Assembly (NCBI GenBank): GCA_028818795.1
Contig: JAPPND010000054.1
Location: 49,775 to 90,267 of the forward strand
Direction of reading: 5' to 3'
Length of the DNA stretch: 40,493 nt
Origin: Gammaproteobacteria bacterium
GTDB taxonomy: Bacteria > Pseudomonadota > Gammaproteobacteria > Pseudomonadales > Azotimanducaceae
A program made the position numbers and the translations under genes. How positions within the stretch are numbered: position 1 is the first letter of the stretch; each line of letters starts with the position of its first letter. The notes under the pieces are model-generated. The model was not told the DNA's origin. It ran no database searches and saw nothing but the letters and a program-made list of their open reading frames with translations. Below, piece after piece: positions 1-8,578 of this stretch.

Positions 1-23
1 CTTCGCACCACGCGCAGAACGTA

Positions 24-43
24 TGTGCTAATAAAGTAGCACA
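24..43. promoter_or_regulatory. 7-bp inverted repeat upstream of npdG
   Basis: TGTGCTA (24-30) and TAGCACA (37-43) form perfect arms around a 6-nt AT-rich centre. It could be an operator for the F420 operon or the end of an upstream gene. No U-tract follows, so a rho-independent terminator is unlikely. Confidence 0.3.
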
Positions 44-50
44 CAACACC

Positions 51-78
51 CCACCTGTAAACGACCACCTGTAAACGA
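51..78. repeat. Tandem 14-bp direct repeat
   Basis: The 14-mer CCACCTGTAAACGA occurs twice without spacing (51-64 and 65-78), about 130 bp upstream of the npdG start. It is seen directly. Its function is unknown; it may be a duplicated binding site or a simple slippage duplication. Confidence 0.8.
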
Positions 79-211
79 CACACGCGATTTCTGTCCTACA
101 GGGCCGGGCGGCGATATCGCACACGGCTCTTTGTCCAGCCCGACTGCTGGCGTCCGTCCACCCGTGGACGGATAATGCGCCGCTTTGCACGGTGGCGGAT
201 AAGGAGCGGGC

Positions 212-880
212 GTGACGCAAGGCAGCGAAACCATCGCCATACTCGGCGGGACGGGCGATTTGGGCTCGGGACTGGCAATCCGCTGGTCCAAGGCCGGCCA
301 CCGCATCGTCATCGGCTCACGCACCCTCGAAAAGGCCCGCAACGCCGTCGCAAATCTCAAAGAGATCAGCCCCGAAACCCCTGCCGACGCGATGGAGAAC
401 CCGGACGCGGCAGCAGCCGGAGACATCGTCGTGCTGACCGTTCCCGCCGAGCACCAGGTGTCGACCCTCGAAACCGTGCGCGACGGGCTCACGGGCAAAA
501 TCCTGATCGACGTCACGGTACCCCTCGTTCCGCCCAAGGTGGGCACGGTGCAACTTCCGCAAGCCGGCAGTGCCGGCAAGCGCGCCCAGGATTTCCTGGG
601 CGGCGAGGTCATGGTGGTGACGGCGTTCCAGAACATCGCTGCGCACCTGTTGCAGGAGGACGTGGCCATCGAGTGCGACGTGCTGGTGGCCGGCAACAAG
701 CGCGCCGCCCGTGATAAGGTGATCCAGCTCGCGGAAGAAGCGGGGATGCGCGCCTGGCATGCCGGTCCCATCGAAAACTCGGCTGCCGCGGAGGCGCTGA
801 CCAGCATCCTCATCCAGATCAACCGCCGCCACGATATCTCCCACTCCGGCATCAAGATCGTCGGCCAAGCGGATCATTGA
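212..880 (+). CDS. npdG: NADPH-dependent F420 reductase (F420H2:NADP+ oxidoreductase)
   Basis: This 222-aa cytosolic enzyme would transfer hydride between reduced F420 and NADP+. The N-terminal Rossmann fold shows a dinucleotide loop GGTGDLGSG (residues 12-20), followed by the SRTLEKA segment usual for NADP-phosphate recognition. The C-terminal part (IENSAAAEALTSILIQIN) matches the NpdG family end. The start is GTG at 212, supported by AAGGAG at 201-206 with 5-nt spacing; the length fits the family. It is first in a tight cluster with cofE 10 nt downstream, followed by cofD and cofC, which strongly supports an F420 role over a generic NAD-binding reductase. The direction in vivo (making F420H2 or NADPH) cannot be read from sequence. 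Confidence 0.9.
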   Translation: MTQGSETIAILGGTGDLGSGLAIRWSKAGHRIVIGSRTLEKARNAVANLKEISPETPADAMENPDAAAAGDIVVLTVPAEHQVSTLETVRDGLTGKILIDVTVPLVPPKVGTVQLPQAGSAGKRAQDFLGGEVMVVTAFQNIAAHLLQEDVAIECDVLVAGNKRAARDKVIQLAEEAGMRAWHAGPIENSAAAEALTSILIQINRRHDISHSGIKIVGQADH

Positions 881-890
881 CCGGCGAGCA

Positions 891-1655
891 ATGCCCGGCC
901 CCATCGCCATTACGCCCATCGGCGGCATCAAGCTGGTTGTGCCGGGGGACGACCTGGCTTCGCTGTTGATCGAAGGACTCGCCGCAAGCCACCTCGACCT
1001 GGAAGACGGCGACATCGTGGCAGTTGCCCAGAAGATCGTGTCCAAGGCCGAAGGCCGTCAAGTCGACCTGGCGACGGTGGAAGCCTCCGAGGAAGCCTGC
1101 CGGCTGGCGGCGGAAACCGACAAGGATCCCCGCCTTGTGCAGCTCATTCTCGACGAATCCACCGAAGTCGTGCGCAAGAAACCCGGCGTGCTCATCGTGC
1201 GACACAGGCTTGGCCTCGTGGGTGCCCACGCGGGCGTCGACCAATCGAACGTGGACCACGGCGCGGGCGCAAGCGCCTTGCTCCTGCCTGAAGACCCAGA
1301 TGCCAGCGCGCGCCAAATCCGTCGCGCGCTGGTAAAGGCCACTGCGAAACGCGTCGGCGTACTGGTCACCGACAGCGCCAACCGACCCTGGCGGCTGGGA
1401 ACTGTCGGCATAGCCATCGGCGCCGCTGGAATCGGCGTGCTGGACGACCAAAGGGGAGGCAACGACCTTTACGGGCGCGAACTCAAGGTGACGTTGATCA
1501 ACCGTGCGGACAGCCTGGCGAGCGCGGCGACGCTGGCCATGGGCGAGACCACGGAACGAACCCCGGCGGCATTGATGCGGGGATTCCCCGCGGAAGAGTC
1601 CGAGCAGTCGGCAGCCGCCATCCCCAGGCCGCTGGAAGAGGACCTGTTCCGATGA
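891..1655 (+). CDS. cofE: Coenzyme F420-0:L-glutamate ligase
   Basis: CofE adds L-glutamate residues in gamma linkage to F420-0, using GTP, in the last stage of F420 synthesis. The 254-aa protein starts with the typical ITPIGGIKLVVPGDDL segment. It carries DGDIVAVAQKIVSKAEGR (about residues 41-58), the LIVRHRLGLV/NVDHG region, and the late DLYGRELKVT segment. It has only the CofE domain and lacks the C-terminal nitroreductase-like domain found in actinobacterial FbiB. A separate F420-0 dehydrogenating partner is therefore not encoded in this protein. The start is ATG at 891, 10 nt after npdG. The stop overlaps the cofD start by 4 nt, so translation is probably coupled. Confidence 0.92.
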   Translation: MPGPIAITPIGGIKLVVPGDDLASLLIEGLAASHLDLEDGDIVAVAQKIVSKAEGRQVDLATVEASEEACRLAAETDKDPRLVQLILDESTEVVRKKPGVLIVRHRLGLVGAHAGVDQSNVDHGAGASALLLPEDPDASARQIRRALVKATAKRVGVLVTDSANRPWRLGTVGIAIGAAGIGVLDDQRGGNDLYGRELKVTLINRADSLASAATLAMGETTERTPAALMRGFPAEESEQSAAAIPRPLEEDLFR

Positions 1656-2572
1656 CCCTGCTGGCGTTGACCGGCGGCGTAGGCGGGGCAAAGCTTGCCC
1701 TCGGCTTCGCCAAGGTGCTGCCGCCCGAGGATGTCGTATTCGTGGTCAACACCGGCGACGACTTCGAGCACCTGGGCCTGCACATCTCGCCCGACGTGGA
1801 CACTATCACCTATACCTTGGCCGAAGTCGCCAACCCGATCGCCGGGTGGGGCCGCAAGGACGAGACCTGGCGGTTCATGGACGCGCTGGAACGGTTCGGA
1901 GGCGAAACCTGGTTTCGGCTGGGCGATGCCGACCTCGCCCTGCACCTGCATCGCCGAACGCTTCTAAATGCGGGTAAGAGCCTGACCGCTGCGACCAACG
2001 AGATCGCGGGCCGACTGGGTGTCGAACACACGATCCTGCCGATGTCCGACGACCCGGTGCGCACCCGGGTGCTCACGAGCGACGGGTCACTGGCGTTCCA
2101 GCACTATTTCGTGCGCGACCGCTGCGCGCCAAAGGCCGTCGGGTTCGAGTTCGCGGGGGCCGAGACGGCGAGCGTCAACCCCGCGATCCCCTTCGAGTCG
2201 GTCACGGCCATTGTGATCTGCCCATCGAATCCTTTCGTCTCGGTGGACCCGATCCTCGCCGTCGATGGCATGCGCGACGCTCTACTCGCCACCGGCGCGC
2301 CCATCGTCGCCGTCTCGCCCATCGTTGGCGGGCGGGCGATCAAGGGGCCCACCGCCAAGATGATGCGGGAACTGGGCGTACGCACGACCACGGTGGCGGT
2401 GGCCGAACACTACGCCGGTCTCGTCAGCCACTTCGTCATCGACGAGGTGGATGCACGGGCAGAGGCCGCGGTGGCGGCTCTTGGAATGGGGACCACCGCG
2501 CTTCAAACGGTGATGACGACCCTCGACGACCGTGTGCAGCTTGCGCGGTCAGTTCTGGAATTCATCCGTTGA
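1652..2572 (+). CDS. cofD: 2-phospho-L-lactate transferase (CofD/FbiA family)
   Basis: CofD joins the phosphoacid-GDP intermediate made by CofC to the FO chromophore, giving F420-0 or its dehydro form. The 306-aa protein has the diagnostic N-terminal GGVGGAK (8-14), NTGDDFEHLGL (from 33) and SPDVDT (46-51) motifs, then ETWFRLGDADLALHLHR. The ATG at 1652 overlaps the cofE stop (ATGA). Its own stop overlaps the cofC start. Length and motifs are ordinary for the family. Whether the acid is lactate-, phosphoenolpyruvate- or glycerate-derived cannot be decided here. Confidence 0.93.
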   Translation: MTLLALTGGVGGAKLALGFAKVLPPEDVVFVVNTGDDFEHLGLHISPDVDTITYTLAEVANPIAGWGRKDETWRFMDALERFGGETWFRLGDADLALHLHRRTLLNAGKSLTAATNEIAGRLGVEHTILPMSDDPVRTRVLTSDGSLAFQHYFVRDRCAPKAVGFEFAGAETASVNPAIPFESVTAIVICPSNPFVSVDPILAVDGMRDALLATGAPIVAVSPIVGGRAIKGPTAKMMRELGVRTTTVAVAEHYAGLVSHFVIDEVDARAEAAVAALGMGTTALQTVMTTLDDRVQLARSVLEFIR

Positions 2573-3246
2573 CCATCGCCAACGGCATCTGGGCCCTGGT
2601 CCCGTTCAAAGGCGCGAGCGGGGCAAAGCGACGGCTTGAGTCCGTTCTCGACGAGCGCGAACGGGAGAGTTTGGTGCTCGCGATGATCCGCGACGTGCTG
2701 GATACCCTGGCGCGGTGCCGCGCGTTGAGCGGGACATTGCTCGTATCCCGGGACGCCCAAGCCTTCGAACTGGCCCAGGAATTCGGAATCGACGTGTTCG
2801 AGGAATCCGCCACGGACCTTTCCGGCGCCGTCGTTGAATCCGGGACCTACGCGCGGCACCAACGTCAGGCCGAAGGCACCTTGTTCGTGCCCGGCGACGT
2901 ACCGTTGATCCAGCCCGAGGATGTCGTTGCCGTACTCGATGGCCACGAACAGGTGACCCTCGTACCCGATGCGAACGACATCGGCACGAACGCCGCGGTG
3001 TCATCGCCGCCCAACGCCTTCGAGTACCTGTTCGACGGCAAGAGCTTCAAACCGCACATCGCCTCGGCCCGCCAAGCCGGTCTTGAACCAAGGGTCGTAC
3101 GCAACACGGCCTGGGGCTTGGATGTCGACACGGTCCAGGAACTCGCCGCAGTGGCGCAACGCGCAGCCGGAACACGCACCGGCCGATTCCTCGAGTTGAG
3201 CGGCATCTCGGCACGACTGGCGAGGGCCAAGCCACAGACGCACTGA
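2569..3246 (+). CDS. cofC: 2-phospho-L-lactate (or analogous phosphoacid) guanylyltransferase
   Basis: CofC/FbiD activates a small phosphoacid with GTP to supply CofD. The 225-aa protein has the nucleotidyltransferase start VPFKGASGAKRRL (11-23), the metal-site region VPGDVPLI near residue 107, and GTNAAVSSPPNAFEYLF, all typical of the family. The start is TTG at 2569, overlapping the cofD stop (TTGA), which fits the coupling seen through the operon. An ATG alternative further in would cut into the conserved N-terminus. It is the last gene of the F420 run; a 92-bp gap follows before nhaC. Confidence 0.9.
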   Translation: MTIANGIWALVPFKGASGAKRRLESVLDERERESLVLAMIRDVLDTLARCRALSGTLLVSRDAQAFELAQEFGIDVFEESATDLSGAVVESGTYARHQRQAEGTLFVPGDVPLIQPEDVVAVLDGHEQVTLVPDANDIGTNAAVSSPPNAFEYLFDGKSFKPHIASARQAGLEPRVVRNTAWGLDVDTVQELAAVAQRAAGTRTGRFLELSGISARLARAKPQTH

Positions 3247-3338
3247 TCCGGAGGCCCGGCAACGCCCCCCGCCCGATGGACTTGCTCGCGAATAGCGCCG
3301 CATAATGATTCGCTTGCACGCGCAAGGTGCCATGCCGC

Positions 3339-5063
3339 ATGACTCTCGCCCGATTCCGCACGTTCGCCCTATTCGTCGTCGCTCTCGCCGTCGCCGCGGT
3401 AGTCGGCGTAACGGTTTCGCCGACCTGGACGGTGGAAAAGATCCAGCTCGACACCCACACTGATGCCCTGGGCACGTACTACGTCATGGAAGGCGACCGC
3501 GTCCACTTCAACGCCATTCCCATGGCTGACGCGGCACTCGACCCCGTCCGGATCGCCGAGTCGGGCGAACCGCCACCCGTCGAGGAACAGTTCGTCGTCG
3601 ACGAGAGCGGCGACGAGCCCGCTTATTTTCAGCTACTAGCCCAACCCCACTGGGGCTGGTGGTCCCTGCTGCCGGCCGTCGTCGCGGTTCTGCTTTGCTG
3701 GGTGACCCGGGAACCGATCACGGCACTGCTCGGCGGCATCATCGCCGGCGCCTTGGTTCTCGGCCAATACGACCTCACAGGCGACGTGCTGATCCCGCAC
3801 CTCGGCACGGGCAAGGCGGCCGGAATCCTGATCCTCTACCTGTGGTTGCTCGGCGGGCTCATGGGCGTCTGGTCGCGAACCGGGGCCGCCCAGGCGTTCG
3901 CCGAACTGATGACCAGGCACGTGGTCCGTGGCCCGCGCACCGCCAAGCTCGTGGCATGGTTCCTCGGAATCATCTTCTTCCAAGGCGGCACGGTCAGCAC
4001 CGTACTGGTCGGCACGACGGTAAAACCGCTGGCCGACAAGGAACGGGTCAGCCACGAGGAGTTGTCCTACGTGGTCGACTCCACCGCGTCGCCGATCGCA
4101 TCGCAGCTCGCCTTCAACGCCTGGCCGGCCTACGTGCAGGCGTTCATCTTCGTCGCCGGGGTCAGCTTCCTCGCCACCGAATCCGACCGGATCAGCTTTT
4201 TCTTCCAGAGCGTTCCGTTCTGCTTCTACGCGATCTTCGCCGTGCTCGGCACGTTCCTGCTTTCCATCGAACGTCCGCCCTTCCTCGGCAGGCAGATGCG
4301 CGAAGCCATGGAACGCGCCCGGTCCACCGGCGAATTGGACGCGCCGGGGGCGGAACCCTTGAGCGCCAAGGAACTCCAGGGAAGCAATGTGCCCGATGGT
4401 TACCGGCCGAACGTGCTGGAGTTCTTCCTGCCGTTGTTCACCTTGATCGGTGTCGCCGTTACGACCTTCGTCGTTTTCGGCTCGCCGAACGTCCACTGGG
4501 CGTTCGGCGGTGCGCTCATCCTCGCGTCGGGCATCGCGCTGGCCAAGGGCATGTCGCTCAAGGACCTCATCGCCGGCTACCACGACGGCATCAAAGGCGT
4601 AGTGCTGGGTTCGGTCATCCTGCTGCTCGCCATCACCATCGGCGGCATCAGCCAGAAGACCGGCGGCGGCATCTTCCTGGTCGAGCAACTCGGCGACAAC
4701 CTGCCGTACTTCATACTCCCGGTCCTGTTCCAGGTCATGACGATGGTGATCGCGTTCTCCACGGGCACGAGTTGGGGCACGTACGCGGTCGCCTTCCCGC
4801 TCGCCATGCCGCTCGCCTGGGCCGTCGCGAACGGGCAGGGGTTGGCGCACCCCGAATTGTTCATGACGCTGTGCTTCGCCGCCGTCATGGACGGCAGCGT
4901 CTACGGCGACCAGTGTTCGCCGATCTCCGATACCACGGTGCTGAGTTCCATGTGCACCGGCTGCGACCTGATGGACCACGTCAAGACGCAGATCCCGCAG
5001 GCCAGCGTCGCCGCCGTTCTCGCCGCCGTGTGCTGGACGGTCCTGGCATTCTTCACAGGTTGA
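3339..5063 (+). CDS. nhaC: Na+/H+ antiporter, NhaC family
   Basis: This inner-membrane secondary transporter probably exchanges Na+ for H+. The reading frame has one N-terminal membrane segment ([16 protein letters not shown]), a roughly 80-residue acidic extramembrane insert, then many hydrophobic spans. Family hallmarks are [34 protein letters not shown] and the C-terminal [18 protein letters not shown] segment. ATG 3339 (574 aa) is preferred to a GTG four codons upstream, because AAGG at 3324-3327 is better spaced. The N-terminal acidic insert is longer than in classic NhaC. The substrate could differ (related carriers move lactate/malate with Na+), so the ion assignment is family-level. 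Confidence 0.82.
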   Translation: MTLARFRTFALFVVALAVAAVVGVTVSPTWTVEKIQLDTHTDALGTYYVMEGDRVHFNAIPMADAALDPVRIAESGEPPPVEEQFVVDESGDEPAYFQLLAQPHWGWWSLLPAVVAVLLCWVTREPITALLGGIIAGALVLGQYDLTGDVLIPHLGTGKAAGILILYLWLLGGLMGVWSRTGAAQAFAELMTRHVVRGPRTAKLVAWFLGIIFFQGGTVSTVLVGTTVKPLADKERVSHEELSYVVDSTASPIASQLAFNAWPAYVQAFIFVAGVSFLATESDRISFFFQSVPFCFYAIFAVLGTFLLSIERPPFLGRQMREAMERARSTGELDAPGAEPLSAKELQGSNVPDGYRPNVLEFFLPLFTLIGVAVTTFVVFGSPNVHWAFGGALILASGIALAKGMSLKDLIAGYHDGIKGVVLGSVILLLAITIGGISQKTGGGIFLVEQLGDNLPYFILPVLFQVMTMVIAFSTGTSWGTYAVAFPLAMPLAWAVANGQGLAHPELFMTLCFAAVMDGSVYGDQCSPISDTTVLSSMCTGCDLMDHVKTQIPQASVAAVLAAVCWTVLAFFTG

Positions 5064-5073
5064 GGAAACGACC

Positions 5074-5685
5074 GTGGTCACGATCTATCACGTCAAAGGC
5101 ACCCGCGGCGTCCGGGTAATCTGGCTCTGCGAGGAGCTTGGGGTTCCCTACGAGGTCGAGGTCATCGACTTCTCGCCCCGATTCAAGAACAGTCCGGAAT
5201 GGCGCAGCAAGAGCCCGACGGGGAAGGTACCTGCTGTGACAGTCGACGGCTTCACGATGTTCGAATCCGGCGCGGTCTGCGACTACCTGCTCGATCGATA
5301 CGGCAACGGACGACTGCAACCCGCGCCGGGGTCGACCGACAGTGCCCTGTGCCGGCAATGGTCCTGGTTCGCCGAGGCGACCTTCGCGCGCCCCTTGGGC
5401 GAGATCGTTAACCACAACCGCGTTGCTCCGGAGGGCGGCCAGGTGGATTTCGTCATCGAGGACTGCAAGACCCGGTCGCGCATCTGCATCGCCGCGATCG
5501 AGGACGTCGTATCGAAGTCCGACTATCTCGTCGGCGACACCTTCACGGTGGCCGACATCATGACCGGCTACTCGCTGCTGCTAGCGTCCAACTTCGGCCT
5601 GCTCACCAACGACTATCCGGCAACGCTTGCATACTACGAGCGGCTGTCCGAGCGACCCGGGTTCCAGATCGCCCGGGATTCCTAG
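5074..5685 (+). CDS. Glutathione S-transferase family protein
   Basis: The 203-aa protein has an N-terminal thioredoxin-like GST domain (about 1-80), with TRGVRVIWLCEELGVPYEV and the SPTGKVPAV and FESGAVCDYLLDRYG segments, which form the glutathione-binding cis-Pro and Glu-Ser site. An all-helical C-terminal domain follows, with the N-capping VGDTFTVADIMTGY motif. It likely conjugates or reduces small electrophiles with glutathione in the cytosol; the specific substrate is unknown. It starts with GTG at 5074 after GAGG at 5062-5065, 10 nt after nhaC. The PhyH-type gene follows 18 nt downstream, so co-transcription is likely. Confidence 0.88.
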   Translation: MVTIYHVKGTRGVRVIWLCEELGVPYEVEVIDFSPRFKNSPEWRSKSPTGKVPAVTVDGFTMFESGAVCDYLLDRYGNGRLQPAPGSTDSALCRQWSWFAEATFARPLGEIVNHNRVAPEGGQVDFVIEDCKTRSRICIAAIEDVVSKSDYLVGDTFTVADIMTGYSLLLASNFGLLTNDYPATLAYYERLSERPGFQIARDS

Positions 5686-5703
5686 CTGAGATTGAGGGAT
5701 ACG

Positions 5704-6522
5704 ATGGACATCGACTTCGAGGAACAGCAGTACCTTTTTGATCTGAACGGCTACCTGGTCATCGAGAACGCGCTCACGTCCGACGAAGTCGCCGAACTCA
5801 ATGCCCTGATCGACTCCCAAGGTCTCCCCCCGCCGCCCGAGCACTTCCCGCGATTCGGCAGCGCCGCTGGCGCAATCCGAAAGACCGGGCCGGGTTTCCT
5901 GCAATGGGGCGAGCCCTTCGTCCGGCTCATGGATCACCCGCTCATCATGTCAATCCTGAGAATGCGTCTCGGCGAGTGCTTCCGCCTGGAGCGTCTCTAC
6001 GGCATCTACATGCGCAAGGGGTGGCCGGCGGGTAAGCTTCACGCCGACTACGGCGCCAGTTCGCCCCATGCCCTGTCCCCGCCGGGCCAGTTCTACACGT
6101 TCCCCAACAACCGCATGTCGTCGGGATTCGTCACCGGCAGTTGGAACCTGAACGACACCGGGCCCGGCATCGGCGGTTTCTGTGTCGTCCCGGGCAGTCA
6201 CAAGGCGAACTTCCGCATTCCGAAGCACATTCACGAAGCGCACCAGGACTCGCCCTGGGTGAAGATCGTCGAAGCCCCCGCCGGCAGCCTCACCCTGTTC
6301 ACCGAAGCGCTGACCCACGGCACGGCCCGTTGGGACGGCAACCACGAACGCCGCACCCTGCTCTACAAGTACTGCGTGTCGAGCATGAGTTGGGGCGCGA
6401 CCCGGGTCACGGCCCCCGAAGGGATCGATCTAACGCCGCGGCAGCAGCAACTGCTGGCCGGTCCTGGCGAACCGTTGACGCACTTTCCGTCGCTGTTCTC
6501 GGAGGAATTGGCGGCGAGTTGA
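5704..6522 (+). CDS. Phytanoyl-CoA dioxygenase (PhyH) family protein
   Basis: This 272-aa protein is a probable Fe(II)/2-oxoglutarate-dependent hydroxylase with a double-stranded beta-helix fold. The metal triad can be read as H113-x-D115 in KLHADYG and distal H205 in LTHGTARW. An arginine in the following NHERRTLLYKY segment could bind 2-oxoglutarate. The N-terminal FDLNGYLVIENALTSDEVAELN is the usual PhyH entry. ATG 5704 is chosen because TGAGGGA lies just upstream; a TTG at 5692 is less likely. Substrates of bacterial PhyH proteins vary widely (lipids, osmolytes, secondary metabolites) and none is indicated here. Confidence 0.87.
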   Translation: MDIDFEEQQYLFDLNGYLVIENALTSDEVAELNALIDSQGLPPPPEHFPRFGSAAGAIRKTGPGFLQWGEPFVRLMDHPLIMSILRMRLGECFRLERLYGIYMRKGWPAGKLHADYGASSPHALSPPGQFYTFPNNRMSSGFVTGSWNLNDTGPGIGGFCVVPGSHKANFRIPKHIHEAHQDSPWVKIVEAPAGSLTLFTEALTHGTARWDGNHERRTLLYKYCVSSMSWGATRVTAPEGIDLTPRQQQLLAGPGEPLTHFPSLFSEELAAS

Positions 6523-6561
6523 ACCGTCAAGCCGGTCGCGCACGCGCGGGCAACACAGATC

Positions 6562-6582
6562 GTAGGGGACGGGCTTGTCCCC
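6562..6582. repeat. Dispersed palindromic repeat R2, copy a
   Basis: A GGGGAC (6565-6570) / GTCCCC (6577-6582) stem. Twenty nucleotides (6562-6581) are the exact reverse complement of 29787-29806. It lies in the 191-bp gap between the PhyH gene and the DUF3800 gene, at the left border of the accessory block. Confidence 0.75.
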
Positions 6583-6713
6583 CCGTTGCCGAGGCAGCTG
6601 AGATTCGGCGCGGGCGACCGAGGGATCTCGTGCACACTGCACTGTCATGCTGACTGTTACGCGGGTCACTGCTGAACAGTTCCCACGTCCAAGCTACAAG
6701 GACACCTACCTCG

Positions 6714-7532
6714 ATGTACTTCTTCTACGTTGACGAATCCGGTAACCGCGATCCATCGTCCGGTACGGCGATCCGGCCCAAAGACCACATCTACGTACTT
6801 CTCGCGGTTGGACTCTACGAGCGCCAATGGCGACCGTTCGAACTGGAGATATCGCGACTCAAGCTCGAACTCGCCCATTACCTGCATCGCGACGGCAACC
6901 CTCGATTCGGCCTCGCCGACTGCGAGGTCAAATCCTCGTGGCTACGCCACACGCCCTCGCGCTCCCGGTACAGTCCATTCTTGGCCGCCCTGCATGCAGA
7001 CGACATGGGCCGACTGGTCGACGCGTACTACGACCAACTCGACACCCGCAACGCGGTGATCCTTGCGTCGATCATCGACAAGCGGGAACTTCGCTCGGAC
7101 ACGACCCACGAGGTCATGCATCGCTGGGCATACGAACTGCTCCTCGAACGGATCGAGCACTACATGCGGCAGTACCACCATCGGCACCAAGCACTGATCG
7201 TCATGGACGACACGAATACCCAGCTCAGCCAGTTCATTGCGATGGAGCATGCGGCGCTGCTCCGACGAGGGAACCCGAACATGCTATTTCCGCACATCGT
7301 CGAGTACCCGTTTTTCACGCGGAGCGAGCTGTCCAATGGCGTGCAACTTGCGGACCTTCTCGCTTACAACGTCTATCGCGCATTCCGTAACGAGAATCCG
7401 GACTATCCCTATTTCCGGACCATCCTCCCCAAGGTCTACCGTCGTCGCGACACCGGCACGTTAGCCGGCCTCAAGGTATGGCCGGAGACATCACCGCTCG
7501 TTGACTTGCCGCTAGAGGCCACCACGGTTTGA
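6714..7532 (+). CDS. DUF3800 domain-containing protein
   Basis: The 272-aa protein begins with YFFYVDESGN, the N-terminal DESG signature of DUF3800. It contains LIVMDD (about residue 162) and a late LSNGVQLADLLAYNVYRAF segment. These spaced acidic residues suggest an RNase H-like metal site. The family is widespread in mobile and defence loci, but no reaction is firmly assigned. ATG 6714 places the conserved motif at the very N-terminus, and AAGGAC at 6698-6703 may serve as RBS. It stands alone between core-type genes and the accessory block. The function is inferred only from family pattern. Confidence 0.75.
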   Translation: MYFFYVDESGNRDPSSGTAIRPKDHIYVLLAVGLYERQWRPFELEISRLKLELAHYLHRDGNPRFGLADCEVKSSWLRHTPSRSRYSPFLAALHADDMGRLVDAYYDQLDTRNAVILASIIDKRELRSDTTHEVMHRWAYELLLERIEHYMRQYHHRHQALIVMDDTNTQLSQFIAMEHAALLRRGNPNMLFPHIVEYPFFTRSELSNGVQLADLLAYNVYRAFRNENPDYPYFRTILPKVYRRRDTGTLAGLKVWPETSPLVDLPLEATTV

Positions 7533-7670
7533 GTGCGAAGGGGAGTGAAGTCGGGCTGGGCTAGCCATATCGAGCCCCTAGGGGCACCCGACTGAAACCG
7601 ATTGTCCGCCTGGCTCGCCTCACTGTCAACTCTCCGCTCTCTCAGACTCTCGAGAACACGCGGCAGCACC

Positions 7671-7907
7671 CTACGCGGCCAGATCCTCGTAGAGCTCGAA
7701 ATAGCGCGCCTCGGCCGGAATGAACACCTGATCGACATTGTCGTTCTGCACCGCGAACGAAATCTGCGCCATTACGGCTCGATTCAGTTCGGCCAGAGCT
7801 TCATCGAACGTCTCCCCGTATCCGCGCAGACTCATTTCTAGGGTGATCGCGCACCACGCGTCGTCCTCGCGAAAGCCCAGCACATTGATCGTCAATGCCA
7901 ATTCCAC
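7671..7907 (-). CDS. HicB-like small protein, putative antitoxin
   Basis: The 78-aa protein has the HicB-type partial RNase H fold pattern: a short strand (LTINVLGFREDDAWCAITLEM), then RGYGETFDEALAELNRAV with the conserved G-x-T-x-x-E-A-L helix start, then a tail ending in EARYFELYEDLAA. The start is GTG at 7907. HicB proteins normally pair with HicA, a small double-stranded-RNA-binding toxin. I found no HicA-like reading frame on either side, so it may be an orphan or a non-toxin-antitoxin relative. The C-terminus is short for such proteins, so truncation is possible. Confidence 0.5.
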   Translation of the reverse strand: MELALTINVLGFREDDAWCAITLEMSLRGYGETFDEALAELNRAVMAQISFAVQNDNVDQVFIPAEARYFELYEDLAA

Positions 7908-8251
7908 GAACCGGCCCCGCTGGTGTCAGGACCCTTGGAACTTGGAACATACCGCAATCAGAGAAGCCGCGCCTCGGTCAACTGGACGACGTGATGGGCT
8001 AAGGCAGGGTGGACTGGCTGGAGAATGAAATGCCCGGTGCGCTGCCAGGGAAGGACTGGACACGACGAGAAGCATGGTGGGCCCCAGCGTGACGACAAGG
8101 TGGAAGGCAGACCGGTACCGCGCGCGCCCGTGCGCTGAGAGTGGGAGGTCCAAGCTGTGGGCGGTCGGGACATGGCATCCTCCAAATGGGTGGACGGTCG
8201 TGCGTGCGGGCTCGATGCACCCGGCCTGTAAGGCTCGATACTGCCGAACTC
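7908..8251. other. 344-bp stretch without a supportable gene
   Basis: Open frames on both strands overlap each other and give arginine/proline/serine-rich products without recognisable patterns. Only a short direct repeat, TTGGAAC twice within 7935-7948, stands out. It may contain the promoter of the minus-strand HicB-like gene. Nothing else was seen. Confidence 0.5.
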
Positions 8252-8524
8252 CTAAGAGCGAACTGACGTGGGAATGTGTTGCACGGACAAGACGGTAACG
8301 CCCTTCTCCCTGTCGCATACCTCTATGCTGTGTATGTGGTGACCGTCGTGGAGCGTTTCGCGTAGTTCCTTGATGGCGGATTCGATGGCCTCTTCGAACG
8401 AGACCTGCCGGTTTACGCCAAAAGACCCATTGTTGTAGGTAACCCGGATCTCATACCCATGCGTTCGACCGTGCGGCGATCGCGGGCGCTGTTTGCGCGA
8501 TGGCGGTTGTCGTCGTGTCGTCAT
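8252..8524 (-). CDS. Hypothetical 90-aa protein
   Basis: I do not recognise a family. The product has a basic, disordered N-terminus (about residues 1-22, rich in R, P and S). A small mixed alpha/beta part follows: a strand with YEIRVTYNN, a helix in SFEEAIESAIKELRETL, and strands IHSIEVCD and VTVLSVQHI. The ATG at 8524 has a good GGAG with 5-nt spacing. The frame starts 54 nt after the DUF3883 gene on the same strand, so it could be the second gene of that transcript. A small accessory or regulatory protein is plausible; no function is assigned. Confidence 0.55.
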   Translation of the reverse strand: MTTRRQPPSRKQRPRSPHGRTHGYEIRVTYNNGSFGVNRQVSFEEAIESAIKELRETLHDGHHIHSIEVCDREKGVTVLSVQHIPTSVRS

Positions 8525-8578
8525 CGTGGCTCCAGCGGTAGGTCGGCAGTCCGTCGGTCGGTACTCGTCGAGGTGGAA

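Noticed and set aside
3636-5081. 481-aa antisense open frame over nhaC
   Set aside because: It mirrors the plus-strand codons, is rich in D/E/R/G/H without any fold pattern, and the plus-strand NhaC signatures are clear.
7533-8251. HicA toxin partner for the HicB-like gene
   Set aside because: No short frame on either side shows the HicA glycine/histidine dsRBD-like pattern.
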